Shown here: positions 39,406 to 46,099 of the stretch, piece by piece | How the letters are laid out: every line of letters begins with the position of its first letter | Position numbering within the stretch: the stretch's first letter is position 1 | Origin: Patescibacteria group bacterium | Lineage (GTDB): Bacteria; Patescibacteriota; Microgenomatia; Daviesbacterales; UBA10151 | DNA: 46,099 bases | Direction of reading: 5' to 3' | Assembly: GCA_023379125.1 (NCBI GenBank) | Contig: JAMCSY010000017.1 | Span: 1 to 46,099, forward strand | Notes under the pieces: generated by a model | Told to the model about the DNA's origin: nothing | Database searches by the model: none | Seen by the model: the letters and a program-made list of their open reading frames with translations, nothing else | Translations under genes and position numbers: made by a program

Positions 39406-40488
39406 TTAACCTACTTGTGAACTTTTGTAGATTTTAGGAGTTAACCAATCTGCTTCAGGTGTCACAGCTTCTTCACCAGCTGGAACCTCCTCTGGTGAAG
39501 GTTGTGGTTGTGTATCTGGGGTACTGCTTTCTGTGGGTGAATCTTTAGTGGGGGTTGGTTGGTTTGTAGCTGGGGTTGATTGAAGCTGATCAATGGGTGT
39601 CGCTGGAGTCTGTGCTGATTGATTAAAACCACCCAAGGCTCCTCCTTGCAAACTAAAAACCTGTTCTAAAGTAGTGGCAGTTGGTTGTGGAGTTGCTGTT
39701 TGTGTATCTGCACTCACATTAACAACAGGCTTTTGAGCCCCAGCCCTTAAGGCTAAAGCAATCGATTCAAAAGTGTCCGCTCCCACATTACCTTGCAAAT
39801 TATTAGTGGCAGCATAAATCCCATTGACCACATTAGTTGCAGTATCAGCTGAGTAGGGTAGTCCCAAATCGGGCAAAATTAAAGCCACCATCTCGGACAA
39901 AGAAACTGCTGCTGGATCAATAATATTCAAGCTCGCATACTGAGAGTTGTTGGAATTTTTATCTAAATTAATGATAAAAGCTTGGATAAAAGCTTCTTGG
40001 TTTCCTTGATAAATCGTCCCCAGAGCATCCAGAGCAGAGGTTCCAATAGTCACTATCAGATCAAAACCATCACCTTGATAACGAGGTGTGATGTGAGTTG
40101 GCTCAAATTTTTGGCCCTTGGCTACTTTAAAAACCAGCTCCAAATCAGTACCTTGAGGATGCCAGTTTAATTCCTCTAAGGCTGGCACAATACTTTTACC
40201 ACTAGCATCTTGGCTGACCACTCCACCTAAAGTCACAATCAGATTACCACCTATAGTATCAGGAAGTTTATTTTGGATTTGACCTACCCCAAAGAGATTA
40301 CTGTGTCCAACTCGAACAATTCCATCAGTAGCAATAGAGGCATTTTTACCAGCTTCTTGCAGGCTCAAAAACAGGGCCAAACCAGCAGCAAATTCATCAA
40401 CTCCAGCTGTAGTAGGTAAAGCAATTAAGATGTTTTGGGCGCTGGGCAAACGGTTTTTAACCTCGGTCAACAAGCTGTCATATTTCAT
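39406..40488 (-). CDS. Degenerate DHH/NrnA-like protein with a Pro/Thr-rich tail
   Basis: A 360-residue protein from ATG 40488. Residues 1-250 follow the DHH phosphoesterase (NrnA-like) fold, but the metal motifs are lost. The N-terminal HxxPDGDAxGS position reads ALPTTAGVDEFAAG, and the DHH triad position reads NLDKNSNN in FIINLDKNSNNSQYASLNII. Residues 260-360 are a low-complexity Pro/Thr/Gln/Ser tail. It is probably a binding pseudoenzyme, not a nanoRNase. A GGTGC/GCACC hairpin (40489-40506) abuts the ATG where a ribosome-binding site should be. A longer reading to 40545 is possible but lies in the divergent promoter region. Confidence 0.68.
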   Translation of the reverse strand: MKYDSLLTEVKNRLPSAQNILIALPTTAGVDEFAAGLALFLSLQEAGKNASIATDGIVRVGHSNLFGVGQIQNKLPDTIGGNLIVTLGGVVSQDASGKSIVPALEELNWHPQGTDLELVFKVAKGQKFEPTHITPRYQGDGFDLIVTIGTSALDALGTIYQGNQEAFIQAFIINLDKNSNNSQYASLNIIDPAAVSLSEMVALILPDLGLPYSADTATNVVNGIYAATNNLQGNVGADTFESIALALRAGAQKPVVNVSADTQTATPQPTATTLEQVFSLQGGALGGFNQSAQTPATPIDQLQSTPATNQPTPTKDSPTESSTPDTQPQPSPEEVPAGEEAVTPEADWLTPKIYKSSQVG

Positions 40489-40573
40489 GGTGCCAATTTT
40501 AGCACCAATAGCCCATAATTTCAATCCTGCATAGATTGAAAACAAAGGCTGAACATTAGTACATGAGTTTTGC

Positions 40574-40579
40574 TATAAT
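40574..40579 (+). promoter_or_regulatory. Extended -10 promoter for the small glutaredoxin-like gene
   Basis: TGCTATAAT gives an extended -10 box; TGAACA lies 18 nt upstream as a weak -35. Transcription would start near 40586, about 12 nt before the GTG. Confidence 0.55.
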
Positions 40580-40597
40580 ACCAATTAAGCAAGGGAG

Positions 40598-41014
40598 GTG
40601 GTATTAACAAACAACGAACAAGAACAGAGCAGAAGGTTTTACTCTGATGGTACAATAAGGTCTGACCCCTCCGTAGTTTTATTTGTAAATCGCTCGTCCG
40701 AGAGCCAGATTGCTTTCGATTTTCTGGAAAAATCCGGGATACCCTTTCAAGTAAAAATATCGCCAAAAATTCGGCATCCTAAAACATCATTTGGTTCCGA
40801 TATTGCTTCAGGTGTTCTCAATATACGCAATATGATCGACGCACTTCATGCTTTTAAGATTACTTTTATGGAGGAAACCAGAAAAACATCTCCGGAATTA
40901 TTTGAGAAAGGTGATCCAGAAGTAGCACGCGAAGCAAAAGAGTTTAACGAAGACGATCTGAGACGAGCTCGCGAAGTTATGTCACATTTATTTGATAAAA
41001 CTATCAGGAATTAA
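40598..41014 (+). CDS. Hypothetical protein, possibly glutaredoxin-like without cysteines
   Basis: A 138-residue protein. SVVLFVNRSSESQIAFDFLE-KSGIPF has the strand-turn-helix pattern of glutaredoxins, but SSES replaces the CxxC (the segment is quoted in two parts). FGSDIASGVLNIRNMIDAL resembles the C-terminal glutaredoxin strand and helix. The C-terminal 50 residues are charged and helical. The match is by pattern only. The start is uncertain: GTG 40598 overlaps its own AAGGGAGG site, and no better in-frame start was found. It is convergent with infB. Confidence 0.5.
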   Translation: MVLTNNEQEQSRRFYSDGTIRSDPSVVLFVNRSSESQIAFDFLEKSGIPFQVKISPKIRHPKTSFGSDIASGVLNIRNMIDALHAFKITFMEETRKTSPELFEKGDPEVAREAKEFNEDDLRRAREVMSHLFDKTIRN

Positions 41015-41048
41015 ACAAATTTGCAATAAGGTTTTGTTTAGCGATTTA

Positions 41049-41858
41049 TTACAATAACCTATATGATTCCACTATATCTCCTACCTGAAAATCTATAGGG
41101 GTAGCAAATAGAATTCCACATTCTTGGCCTTGTTCTACTTTAGGCACTTCTTCTTTTAATCTTTTTAAAGATTCAATTTTACCCTCCCCAATCACGTCCT
41201 CACCCCTGACCACTCTCACTTTAGGACCCTTGGAAATCTGCCCTTCCAAAATCTTGCACCCGGCAATTTTTCTGTCTTTACCATGTTCAAACTCGGCAAT
41301 AATTTGACCTTTACCAAAAACCTCCTCCACTTCTCCTGGCTGCAGAATTCCTTCCACTACATCTTTAATCTCATCAATCAGCTCATAAATCACATTATAG
41401 GTTCTAATGAGTACATGAGAAACTTCAGCCATTTTTTTAGCTGTTGAGGTAGCTTCCACATTAAAACCCAGAATAATAGCTTTCGCAGTTTCCGCCATCT
41501 CGATATCAGACTCAATGATATTACCAGTGCCAGAATGAATTATTTCTAAATGTTTTTCCTCTTGATTAAATTGCTCTAAAGCTGTTTCAATTGCTTCCAG
41601 TGAACCTTGTTTATCAGCTTTAATAATGACCGACAAAACCTGTTTTTCTCCAACTTTTAATTTATCACGAAAACTTAACAAATTAGCCTGATGATTAGTC
41701 ACAACTGCAGCTACTTCTTCTCCTAAATCTGCTCCCACCGCTGGCACGCTTTCAAAACCCAACACCTCCACTGGCATCGAGGGACCAGCGTGATCAGTTG
41801 CTTTACCAGCAAAATCAAACATACCTCTGACTTTACCTTTGGCCCCGCCAGCTAACAC
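41049..41858 (-). CDS. infB: Translation initiation factor IF-2, C-terminal fragment (after frameshift)
   Basis: This 269-codon frame continues the IF2 protein. It has the end of domain II (AGGAKGKVRGMFDFAGKAT), domain III (VIIKADKQGSLEAIETALEQ) and domain IV (QPGEVEEVFGKGQIIAEF up to VGDIVESYRLL), which binds the fMet-tRNA acceptor end. The nominal GTG start is not a genuine start. The frame stays open upstream and codes [15 protein letters not shown] before it, showing that this is the missing half of the fragment at 41858-42493. Together they give a normal CPR-sized IF2 of about 480 residues. Confidence 0.85.
   Translation of the reverse strand: MLAGGAKGKVRGMFDFAGKATDHAGPSMPVEVLGFESVPAVGADLGEEVAAVVTNHQANLLSFRDKLKVGEKQVLSVIIKADKQGSLEAIETALEQFNQEEKHLEIIHSGTGNIIESDIEMAETAKAIILGFNVEATSTAKKMAEVSHVLIRTYNVIYELIDEIKDVVEGILQPGEVEEVFGKGQIIAEFEHGKDRKIAGCKILEGQISKGPKVRVVRGEDVIGEGKIESLKRLKEEVPKVEQGQECGILFATPIDFQVGDIVESYRLL
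41632..41658. repeat. 27-nt direct repeat in infB, copy B (native position)
   Basis: An exact 27-nt copy of the sequence at 41889-41915. Here it encodes KVGEKQVLS directly before the domain-III segment VIIKADKQG, where it fits the IF2 family alignment, so this is taken as the native copy. Confidence 0.85.
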
Positions 41859-42493
41859 TAAATCACCCTTATCCAGACTACCATCCCTGACAAAACCTGT
41901 TTTTCTCCAACTTTTCTGGATTCAACGATCACCCCAATTGCTTTTTTACTGCTATCACCCTTCAGTTCGTGCATTTCCGCGACCAGATTAATTGTTTCCA
42001 ATAAATCATTGACACCTTGGCCAGTTTTAGCACTAACTTGGACAATTGGTACCTCACCACCATATTCCTCGATCAGGACTTTTTGATCAGACAACTGTCT
42101 TTTTATCTTTTCTAACTGCGCAGCCAAATTAATCTTAGGCAAGTCAATTTTGTTCACTGCCACGATCATCGGAATATTAGCTGAGTGGATATGTTTAATT
42201 GCCTCAACTGTCTGTGGCATCACCCCATCATCCGCTGCTACTACTAAAACAGCAATATCAGCCAGTTTGGCTCCACGAGAGCGCATTTTTTCAAAAGCAG
42301 CATGTCCGGGGGTATCAATAAAAGTAATTAGTTTACCCTCAATCAGGGCCTGATAGGCTCCAATTGCTTGAGTGATTCCACCAAATTCTTTAGCAGCCAC
42401 TGCAGTCTTCCTGATAAAATCAAGCAGGGTAGTCTTACCATGATCAACATGGCCAAGTATGGTCACAACTGGTGGTCTTAACTGTTCAGTCAT
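41858..42493 (-). CDS. infB: Translation initiation factor IF-2, N-terminal fragment (GTPase domain, frameshifted)
   Basis: A 211-residue fragment with the IF2 GTPase: G1 [17 protein letters not shown]3 [20 protein letters not shown] (with the IF2-typical alanine) and G4 [12 protein letters not shown]2 delivers fMet-tRNA and joins subunits. The long N-terminal region of most bacterial IF2s is absent. The frame goes wrong after [11 protein letters not shown] in domain II, inside a 27-nt repeat, and soon stops. A one-base longer A-run there would restore the reading. The ATG overlaps the previous gene's TGA (ATGACTGA). Confidence 0.9.
   Translation of the reverse strand: MTEQLRPPVVTILGHVDHGKTTLLDFIRKTAVAAKEFGGITQAIGAYQALIEGKLITFIDTPGHAAFEKMRSRGAKLADIAVLVVAADDGVMPQTVEAIKHIHSANIPMIVAVNKIDLPKINLAAQLEKIKRQLSDQKVLIEEYGGEVPIVQVSAKTGQGVNDLLETINLVAEMHELKGDSSKKAIGVIVESRKVGEKQVLSGMVVWIRVI
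41889..41915. repeat. 27-nt direct repeat in infB, copy A (at the frameshift)
   Basis: Identical to 41632-41658, 257 bp away in the same gene. It replaces the part of domain II that in IF2 normally reads like DKGRGPVATVLV, and the frame is lost within it. This suggests template switching or a local assembly error. Confidence 0.85.
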
Positions 42494-42827
42494 TTTTCCT
42501 TTTTGTAGAAATTAAGTATATCCTTTTAGAAAAACCTCCTCTTGCTTGATCCTTAATAAGTTGTTGAGCTCGCAATTGTTTTCTGGTTAATCCCTTGGAG
42601 TGTAAAATTGTCTCTATTACTGTTTCTAGATCACCTAATTCTTCTAGCAGGTGAGCATTATCGCTTTGAGCAACCTCTTGCGCTTCTTCTCCTAATTTAC
42701 TGAGAAGCAGTTTTAGATATTCTTCATCGTCTAGTATCCGTATCTCTACCTTCGCGCCATTATCCTCTAACCATTGCGGAACTTTATCTCTTACTAGCTT
42801 ATTCCACTCACTTTCGATAATTTTCAT
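42486..42827 (-). CDS. Nucleotide pyrophosphohydrolase-like protein (PRA-PH/MazG superfamily)
   Basis: A 113-residue all-alpha protein. [15 protein letters not shown] is the N-terminal signature of small phosphoribosyl-ATP pyrophosphohydrolase-like proteins. [11 protein letters not shown] with [16 protein letters not shown] supplies the EExx...ExxD metal-binding pattern of MazG-like NTP pyrophosphatases. It may clean up aberrant nucleotides; no histidine pathway is in view. ATG 42827 (not the upstream TTG) is preferred and sits directly after a terminator T-tract. It overlaps infB by 8 nt and lies where rimP/ylxR-type genes often occur between nusA and infB. Confidence 0.8.
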   Translation of the reverse strand: MKIIESEWNKLVRDKVPQWLEDNGAKVEIRILDDEEYLKLLLSKLGEEAQEVAQSDNAHLLEELGDLETVIETILHSKGLTRKQLRAQQLIKDQARGGFSKRIYLISTKRKND

Positions 42828-42860
42828 AAAAAACCGCCCTTTTTCTTTCAATCAGGCGGT
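42828..42860 (-). terminator. Terminator whose T-tract touches the start codon of the next gene
   Basis: On the minus strand ACCGCC and GGCGGT form a 6-bp stem with a 16-nt loop, followed by a T-run ending at the ATG 42827. It lies 45 nt after the nusA stop. It can end the nusA transcript, hide the start of the pyrophosphohydrolase-like gene, or act as an attenuator for that gene and infB. Confidence 0.7.
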
Positions 42861-42905
42861 CACCCGAAGCAAACATTAATATCAGTTAAATTTAAACTGT
42901 ATTCA

Positions 42906-44258
42906 TTATTCTGTTTTCTTGTCGCTTGGTTCTGCCTGATTACTGGAATTTTTACTCACTGCAGGCTCTACTTCACTAATATTGGCCACAGTCGGAGCTT
43001 CTTCCTCCGTGGGTTTTTTATCAGCAATCAGATCTCCACCTCCGGAGTTAATCTCTTCCCCAGCTTGATCAGCTTTTTCCATATCAGATTCTGCTTGAGC
43101 AGCAGATTCACTGGCTTCTTCCACGCTTGGTTCTTCAACTACCGCCTGATCCAGTGAGTTCTGACTAGCTGCTTGATCGATGTTTTTTTCCACCTCTTCT
43201 ACTACAGCTTCCTCTTTAGTGTCTGCAGGAGGTTGGCTCTGAGCTTGACTTTGAGTAGGAGTCTCTTTGGCCTCTGCTGTGCCTGCTTCTTCCGTCCCTT
43301 CAATATCAATCTTCCAACCAGTTAACTTAGCTGCTAGCCTGACATTCTGACCACCTTTGCCAATTGCCAAAGACAGCTGTGAAGCGGGTAATTTAACTTT
43401 AGCTACTTTATCCTCACCTTCTCCCTGCAAAATCACTTCAGGATCTTTAGCTGGAGATAAAGCTGAGGCAATATAACGTAGTGGATCTTCTGAATAGCTG
43501 ATAATATCAATTTTCTCCTCACCCAACTCGTTCATGACTGCCTGAACTCTTACACCTTTTTGTCCAACTAATGACCCCACTGGGTCAATACCTTCTTGAG
43601 TAGAAATAGCTGCAATTTTTGTTCTTCCACCAGCCTCACGAGCAATATCTTTAATCACCACTGTGCCAGCTTGAATTTCAGGCACCTCCATTCCAAACAA
43701 ACCCTTAACTAAGTTGGCATCAGCGCGAGAAACTACTACTTCAGGACCTCTCGAACCTTCACGAATTTCTTTGACAAAAACCTTCAAGCGTTGGCCTAAA
43801 CGATAATATTCATCGCGGGTTTGCTCTGGATAAGGCATCACACCTTCTGCCCTGCCTAAATCCACAAAATAGGTACTACCTTCTTGTCTGGTAATAGTTC
43901 CTGACATGACAGTGCCCACTTTTTTGTCATATTCTTCCATAATGGCCCCTTTTTCTGCCTCACGCAGCTTTTGCAAGATAACTTGTTTGGCAGTCTGAGC
44001 AGCGATGCGAGCAAAACCGGGTGGGGTAATCCTCTGCTCACCACGTATAATATCAACTTCACCAGAAACTGGATCAATTTTTGCCTTTAAATCTTCAAAG
44101 TCCTCGGGGATCTCTTCACCTCGTAGTGATAAATCTTTGCGATAAGCTGCTAAGGCTGCTTGCTCAATGGCTTCAATCACCACCTCAATATCTACCCCTT
44201 TTTCTGAGGCAACTTGATTTAAAGCAGCAGCAAATTCAGTACGTGCCTGTAATGGCAT
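42906..44258 (-). CDS. nusA: Transcription termination/antitermination protein NusA
   Basis: A 450-residue NusA: N-terminal polymerase-binding domain (residues 1-125), S1 domain (GTVMSGTITRQEGSTYFVDL), then KH1 (VGSLVGQKGVRVQAV) and KH2 (LSLAIGKGGQNVRLAAKLTG) ending near residue 318. The acidic-repeat domains of E. coli are replaced by about 130 residues of disordered Glu/Ala/Ser/Gln-rich tail. It modulates pausing and intrinsic termination. Its promoter, a terminator-like hairpin and the ATG lie within 90 nt, suggesting feedback control. It begins the nusA-pyrophosphohydrolase-infB operon. Confidence 0.96.
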   Translation of the reverse strand: MPLQARTEFAAALNQVASEKGVDIEVVIEAIEQAALAAYRKDLSLRGEEIPEDFEDLKAKIDPVSGEVDIIRGEQRITPPGFARIAAQTAKQVILQKLREAEKGAIMEEYDKKVGTVMSGTITRQEGSTYFVDLGRAEGVMPYPEQTRDEYYRLGQRLKVFVKEIREGSRGPEVVVSRADANLVKGLFGMEVPEIQAGTVVIKDIAREAGGRTKIAAISTQEGIDPVGSLVGQKGVRVQAVMNELGEEKIDIISYSEDPLRYIASALSPAKDPEVILQGEGEDKVAKVKLPASQLSLAIGKGGQNVRLAAKLTGWKIDIEGTEEAGTAEAKETPTQSQAQSQPPADTKEEAVVEEVEKNIDQAASQNSLDQAVVEEPSVEEASESAAQAESDMEKADQAGEEINSGGGDLIADKKPTEEEAPTVANISEVEPAVSKNSSNQAEPSDKKTE

Positions 44259-44264
44259 AATTTT

Positions 44265-44288
44265 AAAAAAGGTGGGGCATGCCCACCT
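44265..44288 (-). terminator. Terminator-like hairpin in the nusA leader (candidate attenuator)
   Basis: On the minus strand AGGTGGG-CATGC-CCCACCT (44270-44288) is a strong 7-bp hairpin followed by TTTTTT, ending 6 nt before the nusA ATG. It lies inside the transcript from the promoter at 44316-44344, with no minus-strand gene upstream to terminate. Within it GAGGTGGGC precedes ATG CCC CAC CTT TTT TAA, a five-codon ORF (MPHLF) across the hairpin. Attenuation is inferred. Confidence 0.7.
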
Positions 44289-44315
44289 CGTCGGACCTTT
44301 CTAAATACTGGGCTC

Positions 44316-44344
44316 ATTTTAGTCTGATCACCAGAGGAAGTCAA
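44316..44344 (-). promoter_or_regulatory. nusA promoter
   Basis: On the minus strand a -35 box TTGACT (44339-44344) and a -10 box TAAAAT (44316-44321) are 17 nt apart. Transcription would start near 44309, giving a leader of about 50 nt that is mostly the terminator-like hairpin. Confidence 0.75.
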
Positions 44345-44380
44345 GCCACGAGCAGACTCTGTCAAAACCTCTATTCATGC

Positions 44381-44410
44381 TTGACACCAGATTTCTAGAC
44401 AAGATACGAT
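44381..44410 (+). promoter_or_regulatory. Promoter of the multi-pass membrane gene (leaderless layout)
   Basis: A perfect -35 box TTGACA (44381-44386) and a -10 box TACGAT (44405-44410) are 18 nt apart. The ATG follows 7 nt after the -10, so the transcript should start at or beside the start codon. It is divergent from the nusA promoter, with the two -35 boxes 36 bp apart. Confidence 0.65.
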
Positions 44411-44417
44411 AAGCTTG

Positions 44418-45443
44418 ATGAGCACTGACAGGCAACCTGATTGGAAAATCAGCGAGTTGTATAAATCTTCCTGGGAGCTGGTCAAAAAACACAAAGTTCT
44501 GTGGGTGTTTGGGATGGCGGTAGCCTTTTTGGCTACTGGAGGTAATTTAGGATCTTCTTCCAATTCCCGTTTTAACTCCTCAGATTGGCAAAACTTGCAA
44601 AAAATTTTCCAAAATCACGCTGCCACCACTGCTGCACTTCCTACTCATGTCGGTAATGTTTTAGGCACTTCGACAACAGCTCTAACCCAACTCACACAAC
44701 AAATTACAGCCAACATACCTGTTTATTTTTATTTTATTCTTGGTGTGGAGGTATTTTTAGCGATCGTGGCAGCTATTATCATCAATATCGTTACCCAGGC
44801 TTGGAGTAATGGGGCTTTGATTAACAGTATTGAAATTGGCCTGCAAAAGTCCACCCCTAGTATCAAAAATTCTTCTGAGCAAGTTTTCCCAGTCCTCAAG
44901 TCCTTAGTGTGGTTGGTTTTTGTACCAGGTTTAATTTTAGGGATCAGTCTGGCAGTGGCTTTAGGAATTATATTTGCTGCTTCACTTTTTGCCTCCGGTA
45001 CACTCAATATCATTCTTATTATCTTAGGGGTAATTGTTATCGGAGCATTTTTATATTGGTTGATCATGCTCGTGATGGCCCAAATCTGGGCTTTAAGAGA
45101 AGTGGTGATTGATAAAAAATCAGGGCAGGTTGCCTTATTTGCTGGTTTTAAGATTGTCCGTAAGAAGTTTTGGTCAATGCTACTTTTAGGACTAGCCAAT
45201 CTAATACTGGCATTAGTGGCAATTGGTCTACCAGCTACCTTAATTATCGGGTTGGTAATCGGTATGGTTAGTTTAACTGCGCACCAACTTACACTAACCC
45301 CTGTCTTCATTCCCTTAATAATCATACTCGTTTTAGCTCTTATCACCGGTTTTATTATTCTCACTGGCATAATTACTGCTTTTAAAGCTACTGTTTGGAC
45401 CATTGCTTACCATAAAATTAGGGGGAAATATGACTCACACTGA
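44418..45443 (+). CDS. Multi-pass membrane protein of unknown function
   Basis: A 341-residue protein with a short soluble N-terminus (ISELYKSSWELVKKHKVLW) and about six hydrophobic helices, for example near residues 95-122, 155-185, 190-218, 252-280 and 290-325. The layout (a 'tryptophan-Lys' start, then paired helices with a central amphipathic loop IGLQKSTPSIKNSSEQVF) resembles generic glycerophosphodiesterase-type or DUF-type membrane domains, but no family is claimed. ATG 44418 was chosen over an in-frame TTG. It overlaps the RDD gene by 14 nt. Confidence 0.72.
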   Translation: MSTDRQPDWKISELYKSSWELVKKHKVLWVFGMAVAFLATGGNLGSSSNSRFNSSDWQNLQKIFQNHAATTAALPTHVGNVLGTSTTALTQLTQQITANIPVYFYFILGVEVFLAIVAAIIINIVTQAWSNGALINSIEIGLQKSTPSIKNSSEQVFPVLKSLVWLVFVPGLILGISLAVALGIIFAASLFASGTLNIILIILGVIVIGAFLYWLIMLVMAQIWALREVVIDKKSGQVALFAGFKIVRKKFWSMLLLGLANLILALVAIGLPATLIIGLVIGMVSLTAHQLTLTPVFIPLIIILVLALITGFIILTGIITAFKATVWTIAYHKIRGKYDSH

Positions 45444-46099
45444 AAACTATGCTAGTTTTAAGCTGAGGCTGTTGGCCAAACTTATTGATATCGCTACCTC
45501 TTTAATACCTTTTTGCTTTTTACTCTATATCGTGGCTGGTGCTACCTCGCTAGCTCAGCTAGCTTATCTTATATTAGTCCTCCTGATGATTATGCTTATT
45601 CCTTGGTTATCCTTCCTTTATCCATCAGTGTTTACTTACTATTTTTATGGAACGATTGGAAAACTTATTACTGGACTGAAAGTAGTTAACGAACAAGGGG
45701 CTAGATTATCCTTTAAGAGAAACCTTTTTAGACACACTATTGGTTACAGTTTTGCTTCTTTATTTTTTGGTCTAGGTTTTTGGTCCATTATCAAGGACCC
45801 TCTCAAACAAGGATGGCATGATAAAGCCATTGGTTCGAAAGTACTCAAGGTAAATAACCTTTGGCCAGTAGCTATAGTCCTTTTGCTAGTCTTTAGTACA
45901 ATAGACATCTATTTTGTCCAAACTGCTATTCAAAAATTTGCCAATGGTAGCTTACCAGTTGAGATCAATAATCTCATACAAACTTTTAAACAAGATTCCA
46001 CAGGACTATCAGCTCCAACTGCAACAACACCTACACCACCATCAAGCAGCGACATTCCTCCTCTATACCCTGATATCGCTTGGGAGGCAACAACATCTG
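45430..46099 (+). CDS. RDD-family membrane protein, 3' end cut by window edge
   Basis: An ATG at 45430 opens at least 223 codons to the right edge. The protein shows the RDD pattern: first helix with LRLLAKLIDIATSLIPF (the R..D signature), then a TM pair, the loop GTIGKLITGLKVVNEQGARL, FKRNLFRHTIGYSFAS and GWHDKAIGSKVLKV. A further helix follows near residues 145-160, then a Pro/Thr-rich outer stretch. RDD proteins are small membrane proteins of mostly unknown or transport function. It overlaps the previous gene by 14 nt, so the two are coupled and may form one complex. Confidence 0.85.
   Translation, partial: MTHTENYASFKLRLLAKLIDIATSLIPFCFLLYIVAGATSLAQLAYLILVLLMIMLIPWLSFLYPSVFTYYFYGTIGKLITGLKVVNEQGARLSFKRNLFRHTIGYSFASLFFGLGFWSIIKDPLKQGWHDKAIGSKVLKVNNLWPVAIVLLLVFSTIDIYFVQTAIQKFANGSLPVEINNLIQTFKQDSTGLSAPTATTPTPPSSSDIPPLYPDIAWEATTS

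Noticed and set aside
41858-42493. Programmed -1 frameshifting in infB
   Set aside because: Only an A5 run is present, with no standard X-XXY-YYZ slippery heptamer and no clear downstream pseudoknot. The 27-nt repeat points to copying or assembly error instead.
44729-45403. A 224-codon open frame on the minus strand
   Set aside because: It is the antisense shadow of a hydrophobic membrane-protein gene that has a good promoter, start and overlap with the RDD gene. Its own product has no domain pattern.
1-46099. UGA recoding, as in some other CPR lineages
   Set aside because: TGA ends several genes at sensible places, including overlaps with following starts, and does not occur inside conserved proteins.
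1-46099. tRNA genes, rRNA genes, CRISPR arrays, insertion sequences or prophage genes
   Set aside because: Intergenic regions are all short. None shows a tRNA-like fold, regularly spaced repeats, transposase or integrase sequence.

Overview
The window looks like a chromosome segment of an AT-rich, streamlined bacterium of the Candidate Phyla Radiation (Patescibacteria), possibly a Microgenomates-type lineage. That placement is inferred from trimmed core proteins (alanyl-tRNA synthetase without its C-terminal domains, an IF2 lacking the long N-terminal region, a Lon ATPase without its protease), an actin-like/transmembrane/baseplate-J-like fusion, and many small lineage-specific membrane proteins. 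TGA is used as a normal stop (for example ruvX and the nucleotide-pyrophosphohydrolase-like gene), so the code is standard. No tRNA, rRNA, CRISPR array, prophage or insertion sequence was seen, and no gene-free stretch exceeds 300 bases.

Bases 1-20997 hold an interrupted str-S10 supercluster, almost all on the minus strand. Read 5' to 3' it runs rpoB, rpoC, rpsL, rpsG, a divergent signal peptidase, two stand-alone GreA N-terminal-domain proteins, fusA, an unknown gene, tuf, rpsJ, an inserted block (a plus-strand membrane protein, a YegD-type Hsp70 and a 96-residue protein), then rplC-rplD-rplW-rplB-rpsS-rplV running off the left edge. The inserted block splits the S10 operon, and rplC has its own promoter.

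Bases 21090-25920 carry a VOC protein, mltG and ruvX, the actin-like/TM/baseplate-J-like fusion, a DUF5661-like protein and a 62-residue membrane protein. Bases 26017-33967 carry alaS, an unknown gene, a small membrane protein, a RodZ-like protein, ftsK and RNase J. Bases 33982-38538 carry the Lon-like ATPase, a membrane-anchored protein, pnp and rpsO. Bases 38542-42827 carry a helical unknown, a DHH-like protein that has lost its DHH residues, a glutaredoxin-like protein without cysteines, a frameshifted infB and a nucleotide-pyrophosphohydrolase-like gene. nusA, a multi-pass membrane protein and an RDD protein (cut by the right edge) finish the window.

The main novelty is regulatory. (1) rpsJ, rpsL and rpoC lack a Shine-Dalgarno sequence and share an ATGTCC-RAAT element just before the start; in rpsJ and rpoC it forms a five-codon ORF. 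(2) nusA, the GreA-like/fusA operon and rpoB each have a promoter followed by a terminator-like hairpin in the leader. (3) The Hsp70 gene and a small membrane-protein gene 24 kb away share an 11-12-bp inverted repeat with an identical 31-nt spacer around the promoter, with matched changes in both arms. (4) Several genes have a -10 box 7-8 nt before ATG and are probably leaderless. These are readings by eye and were not computed.
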